DNA of 64,000 bases from Cepaea nemoralis (Eukaryota > Mollusca > Gastropoda > Stylommatophora > Helicidae): NCBI GenBank assembly GCA_014155875.1, contig JACEFZ010017646.1:442001-506000 (forward strand), written 5' to 3'. This document shows positions 52,741-61,999 of the stretch, piece by piece (within the stretch, counting starts at the first letter, position 1; every line of letters begins with the position of its first letter). The position numbers were made by a program, and so were the translations under genes. The notes under the pieces were generated by a model. It was not told where the DNA came from. It made no database searches and saw only the letters and a program-made list of their open reading frames with translations.

Positions 52741-55270
52741 ATGGCAGACACCGCCAGACTGAGAAATCTTTTATGGAGACTGGTAAGCAGTGCGACCTAA
52801 CAGGTAAGGAGTTAGCTCAGTATGTTAGCGAGGAATTCGAGAAACATGAACGTCTACAAGCTGAGAAGGAAAAGGAGGAAAGACGTCTACAAGCGGAGAA
52901 TGAAAATAAGGAGAAGGATAGACAGGTAAACAGAGAACAAGAAGAAAGAAGACAAAAACATGAACTGGAAATGAGGAAGTTGGACAATGAAACCGAGTTA
53001 CGAGGACTGGAAATCATGAACCAACAGAATCCCTCAACAGATCAAAGTAGATCTTCAGCTGAACCACCAGGGGAAGCAGCTTCAGTTCAAGTGAACGCCA
53101 TGTCTTTTCCATTGGAACCTCTCAATGAACAGACAGACATCATCGAAAATTATTTATCAAGATTCGAGAGGATGTGTGTGATGTGCGGACTGGAGGAGAC
53201 CAAATGGGCAGTTAAATTGTCACAAGGACTTCGCGGAATTTCTTACGAAGTATTTTCTAGGATACGACCGGAGGAGTTGGGCAATTATAACATCCTAAAA
53301 CAAGCCTTATTAGCCAGATTTGAGATAGACGGAGAGAACTACAAGAAACAGTTCAGGACTGCTCGGAAGGAAGCCGGAGAGAACTTCTCTCAATACGTAG
53401 AAAGACTAAGATCCTACCTAAACAAATGGCGTACCATGTCTAGATTTGAGGAAACCTACCAAGATCTAGAAGAAATGATAATGATAGATCAACTCAAACA
53501 GAAATGTCTCAGGACATGAGAGCATTTTTAACACAGAATGGAGCTGAGAGATTAAAGTCTATCATTACTTTGGCAGAGAGATATGAAAAGTCGCAGAAAG
53601 TGGCGGGAGGTAATCAACGAAATACCAATAATCTTCCTCGCGAATTCCCTCAGAAGACCAAAGATAACGGAGAACCGAAATCCAGCAAACCAAATGGATC
53701 GAATGGATCAAATAAGACCACTACAAAACAGAACCAGCAGGTCAAGTGGGAGAAGCCCTACTGCAGCCATTGTAAAAATCATACTCATAACACAAGGGAT
53801 TGCAAAAAGAAGCCTCAACCTCTTACCACAGCCTGTGCAGTAAAACCTACAGCAGCGAGAAGGAACCGTAATGCTCATTCCAATATGGACACGCAATGGA
53901 ACACCAACTCCAAACTGCCAGTCATAGAATCTGTCAACCTGAATGGATGGACAGTGGAATGTCTCTATGATACAGGTTTATTTTTCGACACAATTGTACA
54001 AGCCTCATTGGTAAACCCAGAGCAAGTTACAGATGAAACCGTCGAAATACAGGGATTTCTGAAAAGTTCCGTACCTATGACACTTCCTGTTGCCAAGGTC
54101 AGCATAACTTCACGCTATGTTACGGGAGAAATCAGAGCAGCGGTCATGGAAAATCCAATCTACCCTGTCATGCTTGGATGTCGCTACGTCTTTTTAGGAG
54201 AACCAGTACAGCCAATGATAGCATCAGCGGTGACTACGCGCCAACAGGCCAAGGAAACTCCAACGACTACGACACCAGCAAATCTTCAGCCCGAAGATTT
54301 AAAACAAGCCCAAGCAACAGATAGTTCACTTGGGACGTGCTTCCGTGAGTTGCCAAAATCACATACACCTCCTGGGAAGGGTGATTTCTACATGAAGAAT
54401 GGAATTCTTCACAGAAAGGCAAGAAAGTTAGGACAAGAGTATTCTCAACTGGTTGTTCCAACTACCTACAGAACACAAATACTTGAGATAGGACATAGTA
54501 TGCCGTTTAGCGGACATATGGGAATCAACGCAACCATGCAACGAATCTCAACTTACTACTACTGGCCTGGAATTAACATGGACATCCAAAGATATGTCAA
54601 ATCATGCCCAGAATGTCAGAAAGTAGCCCCGAAGCTCTGGACACCACCAGCAACATTAGGGAAAATGCCCATCACGAGAGATTTCAACAAGAAATCCAAC
54701 AACATAGAGTTAGAGGTGGGAGGAAAAGTGCAAGTACTTCTTCCCACAAGTCAAAATCAGTTGCAGATCTGTTGGAGAGGACCTTATGTAGTGAAGGAGA
54801 GAATTTCCAGAACAAACTACAAGATCTCTATAAAGGGGAAAGAGAAAATCTTTCATCTCAACCTGTTACAAAAGTACCACGAGAGACCCGCCACCGAGAC
54901 AGCACATTTGATAGCGATGGCAGTAACAACAGACGTTGAACATGGAAACTCAAAGGGAGTGGAGTATCCTCTGCAGTTCAAAAAGACTCATCGAGATGTG
55001 GACATTAGTTCAACATTAACGACGGATCGGCAGCAGCAGATTCGAGAGTGCTTAGAGAATTATGCCGCGATACTAACAGACAAGCTAGGACTAACAGATC
55101 TAGTAGAATTCAACATGAAGTTGAAGGATCCAGAACCTGTGCATGTCAAAGACTTACCCTGTTCCAAACGCCAAAGCCAGAACTCTAACAGATTAAATCC
55201 AACAACTGCTGTGAGGAAGGATTAATGTAGGAGCAGACTTTCTCAGCAGACATCCTATTGAAGAGTCTGT
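52741..55270 (+). pseudogene. Gag-pol remnant, Gmr1-like element, two domain deletions
   Basis: Homologous along its length to the intact 1480-aa polyprotein. ATG at 52741 (MADTARLR), then a 1-nt loss near 52765. Gag with a Glu/Lys coiled coil and SCAN-like capsid; a second 1-nt loss near 53505 inside the capsid. The frame then runs 53504-55225: knuckle CSHCKNHTHNTRDC (about 53761), protease CLYDTG (about 53961), integrase zinc finger with GHMGINATMQRIS (about 54514) and CPECQ. The integrase core equivalent to residues 665-878 is cleanly missing at about 54670, joining to TRDFNKKS; GPY module RGPYVV follows. RT and RNase H are deleted at about 55165-55225, leaving only the end motif NVGADFLSRHP (about 55227-55255). 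No enzyme could be made. Confidence 0.9.
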
Positions 55271-55357
55271 ACATGAATCAAAAGACAAGAATGGATTACA
55301 GGAAATATAAGCTTGTTACGCTTGCTCAAAGCTACTGTTCTTCAGGCGAACAACAGT

Positions 55358-55372
55358 CTGAGAGGGGAGCCA
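55358..55372 (+). promoter_or_regulatory. Polypurine tract of decayed Gmr1-like element
   Basis: 'gagaggggagcca' directly before the 3' LTR start TGTGAT. Confidence 0.7.
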
Positions 55373-56494
55373 TGTGATATATTAGATTTTCACAAACGTA
55401 ACATCACGATTAAATATTTCCAGGACGACAAAAATCGGCGTTCACCGCAACCGATTTATTTGTTCCATAATGGTACGATACATGATTTAATATACCCGTT
55501 GGGAATGAAAAACATTAACCCGGAAAGGACCGTATAAATAGCAGCGTGCAGAGCGACATGGCCTGTTTGTACATCAGCCAGCATGAGACATAAGAACTGA
55601 AGCAGCGGAAGGAGTGAGAGAGTTTCAAAATTCATGAGAAAAGAACATCCTCAGCCTACGAAATCGCTGTGAGAAATTGCATCTCATTCAGATCATGTAA
55701 CGTGTCGACATGTTGAGGTCATTCTGATAAATAAGACCTGACTTGGTGAAGTTTGAAGGCAGCACCTGTTGAGTGAGCACATGGTTGAGTGATGCCCTTG
55801 ACAGAGTAGTGTCGAACCTTATCTACCTGCACCCATTCCATTTGTATCATAGGAGAGGTAATCTTTATTTACATAAGTACCTGCCAAGACAAAGGAAAAC
55901 AAGAGCCAACTTATGCTACTACGCACAGGAACCATAATACAACAATTGATGATAGCCAGAGTGATTCCCAAAGCTGGAAGTGGAGAATCCTGATTGGAGA
56001 CAGTTCTTTTTTTCAGATCATCCAGACCAGTAAAGGATTAGCTTTACAGGCCACGGCGGAAAAAATCTGTTAATATCTACCTTATCATGGCCACATCAAG
56101 TCTGTAATATTTAATGTATATGTATATGTCCTTATTTCTATGACAGGAAATTGTAATTTTGAATGCAATTTACAAAATCCATATTTATGTTTATTAAATT
56201 AATAAAACTAAGGTCATGTCATGTATTGATTGTATTTTACTTGTCATAATCAAATTGTTTTAAATTACCCTAGATATAATTAATTAGTTGGTAGAGGAGA
56301 GGCAAGGAACCACTTAGGGAATAAATTGGGTATAAAAGGGAGTACCACTTTTTCAGTATTTCCTAAAGGTATTCCTTGGTTCTCTAAAACTCTATGTCTG
56401 GTCTCAACAATTGAGTCAGTAAAACTAAATTAATTAAACGGGCAGGATCACATTGGGAAAAATGATGTTTCATCAATCAAACCCATATCCGACA
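55373..56494 (+). repeat. 3' LTR of decayed Gmr1-like element
   Basis: 1122 bp, nearly identical to 51384-52532 apart from a 28-bp deletion near the end and a few substitutions. Followed by ACAAC (56495-56499), the 5-bp target-site duplication. Confidence 0.92.
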
Positions 56495-56699
56495 ACAACA
56501 TCCCTCAAAGGATAGGAAATTAACTCTTTTATCGATGAATTAGGTTTACAATTAACGAATAGCTCTCAATAAAGACTGGTATCTAGTTATATTCCCAAAG
56601 TGTGTTAACGATTAGATGCATTCATTTTTAAGCGTATTCATATATCCAAGGCAGCTTCTGTTGTTGGTATAAAAAGTGTCAGATCTTCAAATATTTAAG

Positions 56700-56960
56700 T
56701 TATTATGAGTTGAGTTGAGTTGAGCTGAGAAAGGGCATCACTGCACTCAGGACATTCCCACACGCGTTCCGTCCCTTCGTTCAACAGCCAGCGAAGAGTC
56801 ATACTGCTAATCGTTACAACTGACATCTGACTAAAAGTTATCATTGTCTTCCCTCTCAGTTTTGAGGTTCATCCAGAACCCCTGCCGAACTCCCTCCATA
56901 TCATTCTCTCCACATACGGGTTCTCAGTCTATTCCACCATTTTCTCCACCTGGTTTTAGT
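56700..56960 (-). repeat. Repeat E (coding-like, minus)
   Basis: Second copy of 13.26-13.57 kb, with a (GAGTT)n run at 56708-56728. Minus-strand reading contains NPYVERMIW and a terminal CPECS motif. Confidence 0.5.
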
Positions 56961-57029
56961 TATTATGATATGGGGTAGCCAGTTCCTGTCCTCGTCTATT
57001 CTAGTGGGCACTGCTAGCTTAGGGAGCCT

Positions 57030-57830
57030 CGGTATTGTAATGGATGGATACTCACCTGGCAGCCCTGTGGTCTTGTGTTCAATCCGCATCATCAAGTGGA
57101 AATCCAGCAACTAATTCAGGATAATGCTCTCTCGGGTGATGTGGTTATCTACACAGATGGTTCGGTGTCGAGAAGTACGAGAAGTGCCTGGGGCTTCATA
57201 GCAAAAACTAATGGCCGATGTTTGGTGCAGGAGAGCCTGACATATGATACCACAACATCTAGCTTAATAATGGGGGTGGAGGCGGTCACTGCAGCTTTCC
57301 GCTGGGTCGAGAATACGATACACACACACACATCGTGATTGTAACTGACTCAGAAAGCATGCTGAGGAAGGTGAGGACAGGCATGCTTCGTGCAGAGTGG
57401 CTTGCTTCGCTTCGGCGGTCACGGGTGGCAAGCATCGCCTGGATCTTTTCTCCAGGGCATGCCGGTGTGCTGGGGAATTAACAGGCGGACAGATTGGCTG
57501 GCTCGGCAAAACTTGGTGGAGTATTGCTGCATGACAAGGCAGACGTGGTTGCAGCCTCGTGGGAGCACGTGTACACCTCGGAGGAGCAAATGGATCATCA
57601 TGGTCTGGCAAGAATGAGGCAGCGAGGAGTAACAAGGAGATCTGGCCGGCGCTCGACGCTTAGAGGAAAGGCGAGACGGACATATAATCAGATTGCTACT
57701 GGTACCATTGGTGTTGGAACTCTTTGCTGGCTGATGAGGATGGGGCCTAAGGGAATGCCCCGAATGCTGTGGTATCGGTTCCTAGATCAATCAATCAATC
57801 AATCAATCCGCATCATCACGGATTCTAATT
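57030..57830 (+). mobile_element. SINE-like sequence interrupted by a LINE
   Basis: 'taatggatggatactcacct' (A-box-like) and 'gtcttgtgttcaatccgc' (B-box-like) form a tRNA-derived head at 57035-57094, which resumes after the LINE at 57808 with 'ccgcatcatcacggattcta'. Confidence 0.45.
57095..57807 (+). mobile_element. LINE (I-type) 3' fragment with RNase H and (AATC)n tail
   Basis: 5'-truncated copy inserted in the SINE-like head. CCGCATCATCA at 57084-57094 is duplicated at 57808-57818. RNase H motifs: VVIYTDGSVSR (about 57140), TTSSLIMGVEAVTAA (about 57255; the usual catalytic Glu position reads G), then a frameshift, DSESML (about 57350), and FSPGHAGVLGN with a stop where ERAD should follow (about 57450). 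The C-terminal part equals 6.94-7.19 kb. The tail is (AATC)n. Inactive. Confidence 0.8.
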
Positions 57831-57839
57831 CTAAAAACT

Positions 57840-58500
57840 GACCCGCGTACCAGAACATGTCTTGGAAAGTAGAAGCAGTCGGTAACATACTGGCCTCAAC
57901 GCTAACTTAGTACGCATGACTATATAAAAACTACGGGTCTGTCACGAGCGCCATGAGTTAACCAGCTAATAATACCGACGTTTGCGTGGCGTATATTTTC
58001 TAGGCCACAACAGTCGTACTAACAGAGTAAACACAGCTGCACAGGTTACATCGTGTCAGCCCATAAACACATTTGGTGGTGAGTGAGAAGGAATGGATAC
58101 ATCGAGTTGGCAGTTCATTAACAGTTAGAATCACATATGACTGTCGGCTTAGGATATGGAATGGTTCCGTTTGTCATCTATACTGCCGGACATCAGACGG
58201 AAATGGCTGCTGGGATTGTCACCATGGAACAGAAGATTGACAGTTTATCAACAGGTCGGAAGTGCCCGACTAGGGAGAAAACAGTGCATCTGTCAATTCT
58301 TGGTTTCCGGCACATCGAGAGGATTGACGGGGTTATTTGCAACTCTTTGTTGTAACTCGACAGAAACTCGCTGGCTTGTTTGAGAATCTAAACTATTACT
58401 GACAACTTTGACAGGACTTAAGCCAGGAAAATAGTTTCCTGACAAGGGATGATCTGCCACTGTGCCACCTGTGTGGGGGCATAAAGGATAACGTCACGTG
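57840..58500. other. No recognisable gene
   Basis: A plus-strand frame at 58137-58355 shows no domain that I know. Unique-looking sequence. Confidence 0.35.
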
Positions 58501-58509
58501 GCCAACTTT

Positions 58510-58735
58510 GGTAGTTTGCCATATAAACCCGAGTTTTGATCAACTAGGGTGGACTTGAAAAATGCTCTAGTCAGAGTGCCAGGGCACTGCAGTGCTTAGT
58601 GGAAATAATATCTACCGTGTGTTAATTAGTGACTTAATTTTGCACGTGCCTATAATGGCAGATGTAGATATGATTGATAGGACTGCAGTAGTGCCATTTA
58701 AGGTATAACCTATTATAATATATTCGTTATAATTA
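58510..58735 (+). promoter_or_regulatory. Candidate promoter and short first exon
   Basis: A TATA-like 'catataaa' at about 58519, then an ATG at 58655 opening MADVDMIDRTAVVPFK, ended by a possible splice donor (aag|gtataa, about 58702). No homology recognised. It could equally be the promoter of an unrecognised LTR element, or chance. Confidence 0.2.
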
Positions 58736-60000
58736 CTTTAGGCAGTTAAACTATAGTGTGATGATTAGCACTGTTAGTGGAAACTAGCTAGAGTAGTGAA
58801 GTGATACTTGGCTCTGTTAGCTAAAATAGATTAGTGAAGTGTTGATAAGCTTTACTAGTTGAGAATTGAGTAATGAGGGATAATTGGGATCTTCCCGTAG
58901 GTGTCCCTGGTGGGCGAGGGTTCCGCATTCTGTTTGCTGATTTTTTCTTTGTCAAAGCCTGATTCGGTTCTAGGTGGGTAGCTAATCTGCTCTATGACTA
59001 AGTCTAGTTAGCTAAAGATCATTAAGCAAGGTGATAGGCTTACACTCAGCCGAAGGGATCAGTGACTAGTACTATCACCAGATGTGTTGTTTCTATCCTA
59101 GGTTCCCTACCAGATCCAAGGAAACTCAACAAGTTTTTTGGGAAAAAAACCAATCCCATTCGGAAGAACACCAGTTCAACAATCAATAAAGTTGCATACA
59201 GAACGTAACTAAAGCTAGAAGGAAGTTGATTCACCAAAGAGAGTGAGGCGTAACTGATGCACCACACAGCATCAGACAGTAGTAACTAAATGAGAACAGT
59301 CTAATAGTTACCTAGTGTTATATAATCTCGTGTAATAGAACACAAGACATTATACGTGAGGCTAGATAGACACGAGTGAGGATCAATCACATTAACAATT
59401 AACATTAATGACGGTGTACACACTACAAAAGACTTGTGCAGTTTGTTAAGGAACGTTAGGAACGGACATTGTGTAGAGTGCAACCGGTCCATGATTAACT
59501 GTTAATACCACCGGTGTCTATTTTGGATGTTCATGAAATTGGATTACCAGAGGTCTACAGAGGCACAGCAGTATCCGGCAAGATGGTTTCGGCAACGGGT
59601 GAGAAGTACATGTTCTGACGTAACGTGCTGTGGTCTATCTTTGCTGGGATCAGCTGACTGGGTTGCTGTCTGAGAGTCAGAGTCTACACACTTTATAGAA
59701 CACGTCACACATTTTCTTCACATACACGTCTCATATACGTTACACTTTTATTTTAATAAATTACTCTTTATTAATTTCTAGAAGCAAGAGTTGTTGAGTA
59801 TGTTGCGTTGGGGAAGTATGAGAAGGGGGCATAGTACGACAGTGAGAGAGTGATAGGAAAAGGTGTCCATAGGCTGATGGAGTGTGTTGGACGGAAGCTG
59901 GTGGATTCTCCAGAATATTGAGAGAAAAAAAAAATATTATAATGTGGGTGTCGGATCTCCTCACTCCAGGGACGACACTTTAAAGGAGGACACGACAGGG
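58736..60000. other. No recognisable gene
   Basis: AT-rich, with no open frame of note. AATAAA-type motifs occur near 59755 but cannot be tied to a gene. Confidence 0.35.
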
Positions 60001-60008
60001 TCTACCAT

Positions 60009-60374
60009 AGGGTGTATTTCTAATGACTGTGCAGTGTTTGAAAATATTGCCGGTCCTAGCTTTGTATTCACCGTCTGTAAAGTTCATGCAAAATAGTAGT
60101 AAATATCCTCCGAAGTCGGAGCGTGTCTGCCTGTACGGCGAGGATCCACCAGTCTGCACACCAATATGCCAGATATGGGACAACGGATACTCACGCAAAT
60201 CTCAGGTCCTGTATGACATCACACTGATGTTGGACAACAGGATGCCTTCATGCGACATACAGGACTTCTCGTTGGAGCTCAAGCCAACAAACACAAGCAA
60301 GCAAGCAATAAGTAAATACAAAACTTGGAACGGCAATGTTTTCAAACACTGCACAGTCATTAAAAATACACCCT
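60009..60374. mobile_element. MITE with about 65-bp TIRs, interrupted
   Basis: 60009-60073 is the reverse complement, with few changes, of about 60316-60374 (starting 'agggtgtattt' and including 'taatgactgtgcagtgtttg'). Without the retroposon nested inside, the element would be about 150 bp. No coding capacity. The target-site duplication is unclear. Confidence 0.65.
60106..60310 (+). mobile_element. Retroposon with (AAGC)n tail nested in the MITE
   Basis: Begins 'tcctccgaagtcggagcgtg' and ends 'aagcaagcaagcaata'. Flanked by AGTAAATA at 60098-60105 and 60311-60318. The same sequence, with a longer 5' part, is at 62457-62793. Possibly a LINE 3' end. Confidence 0.6.
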
Positions 60375-60460
60375 GTGTATGGTCAATGCCCCGTGAGGCA
60401 TGTAAAAGGGCCCTTTAGTTATTATAACAGTGCTAAATAGTGCCTTAGTTTAGGCGTATA

Positions 60461-61220
60461 CGAGAAGAAGTCAATAAGTAAGTCGCAAATGGCTGTGGAA
60501 AAATAACTAAATGTGAGAACAACTTGAAACCAGTTTATTTTTATACATACATTGTCCCTTTATTTCTCAACATAATTTCCACCAACATTGATGCACTTAT
60601 CCCATCGTTTTATCAATCCTCCAAACCGGCTGCATAGAACTGCGTGCTCTGTTTTTTAAACCACGTTTTCACTTCATACGTAACTTCGGCGTCATTCGCA
60701 AAATTTCTCCCGCCAAGGTGGGTTTTCAGTGGACTAAAAAGGTGGAAATCGCTAGGGGGTAAGTCGGGGCTGTAAGGTGGACGTTACTCGCCTGTCACCT
60801 CTAATCATCTCCTCGACTCGCTGCACGGATGCTTCTGTTACAATCTCAACAGGACGACCAGATCGGATTTCATCAACAATTTTAGAGCGTCCTTGAGAAA
60901 CATTTTCTACCCAGCTATGCACCGCTTTAAGGGACAAACATTTGTCAACATAAACAGGAAGCATTTCCTTATGAATTTCATTTGCAGGCAGTCCTTTTGT
61001 CTAAATAAAAAAAAAACGCACAACAGCACGTTGCTCTTTGGTTGTACACGCAGTAAGTACAGTCGCCATTTTGTTTATGCGCTGCACATGGGCATGAGAC
61101 ACCTAGCGCGGGACTATAAAGTTCCAGGTTGCTGTCACCTAATGACACCTGTAGAAAACACCAACAACATTTGCCTGCCACCCCACAGAACTGTGTGACT
61201 TACTTATTGACTCGCCTTCG
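60461..61220 (-). mobile_element. Deleted mariner-like transposon
   Basis: Inverted ends of about 28 bp share 'gtcaataagtaagtc' and are flanked by TA on both sides (60459-60460, 61221-61222). On the minus strand: a frameshifted N-terminus (LTACTTKEQRAVVR...), then the DNA-binding region AVHSWVENVSQGRSKIVDE and IRSGRPVEI (60752-60964), and then, after an internal deletion, the typical C-terminus with a PDLPPSDFHLF-like stretch (about 60740) and RWDKCINVGGNYVEK (about 60580). The middle of the transposase, including the first catalytic aspartates, is missing. Non-autonomous. Confidence 0.8.
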
Positions 61221-61269
61221 TATTACCGCCTTCCACTGCGCAGCGGAAATAGGCAGAACCATAGGGGAT

Positions 61270-61322
61270 AAAACCCGGTGCAATGAAGTCAATCATCTTG
61301 CCTTTTGAAACATTTTTTTTTT
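61270..61322 (+). repeat. SINE family B 3' fragment
   Basis: 'cccggtgcaatgaagtcaat' and 'ttgccttttgaaac' match the 3' part of the SINE at 1411-1672, followed by a T-run. Confidence 0.5.
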
Positions 61323-61544
61323 TCATTGCTGAATTTCTTTCCCTGAAAACGTCCAGAAAATTCTGGAAATTACGAAGTATTCTTTTTATTAGACAGAGTC
61401 GACCCCTATGTCGTCATCATCATTATGCAACAGGTCTTTTGCAAAACGACGTTATCGTGGCAAAGCCGAAATGTTTCTCTAGCCATTGCTAGTTCTTCCG
61501 CCTCATGCATTTGTATGTCCACTGTGCCTGCAATGTCCCATGTT

Positions 61545-61855
61545 CATATTTATGCCCACCGTGCCTGCGATATCCAATGTCCATCTTTGTGCCCACCGTG
61601 CCTGCGATATCCAATGTCCATCTTTGTGCCCACCGTGCCTGCGATATCCAATGTCCATCTTTGTGCCCACCGTGCCTGCGATATCCAATGTCCATCTTTG
61701 TGCCCACCGTGCCTGCGATATCCAATGTCCATCTTTGTGCCCACCGTGCCTGCGATATCCAATGTCCATCTTTGTGCCCACCGTGCCTGCGATATCCAAT
61801 GACCATCTTTGTGTCCACCGTGCCTGCGATATCCAATGACCATCTTTGAATAACA
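61545..61855. repeat. 37-bp minisatellite, about 8 units
   Basis: Unit 'gtgcctgcgatatccaatgt' plus 'ccatctttgtgcccacc'. As 37 is not divisible by three, successive units are read in all frames, and stops are absent on both strands. This explains six long overlapping frames (61425-61878), none of which is a gene. Confidence 0.95.
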
Positions 61856-61917
61856 ATCAATAGAAAAAGGAATAACAATCTCGCATTACTGTGATGCAGT
61901 TTTCAATATGGATACTG

Positions 61918-61999
61918 TCTTCTTCTTCTTCTTCTTCTTCTTCTTCTTCTTCTTCTTCTTCTTCTTCTTCTTCTTCTTCTTCTTCTTCTTCTTCTTCTT
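61918..61999. repeat. (TTC)n microsatellite at LINE 3' end
   Basis: About 27 triplets immediately beyond the 3' end of the minus-strand LINE; (GAA)n on the LINE strand. Confidence 0.95.

Noticed and set aside
61425..61878. Six overlapping ORFs of 97-129 codons
   Set aside because: By-product of the 37-bp tandem repeat.
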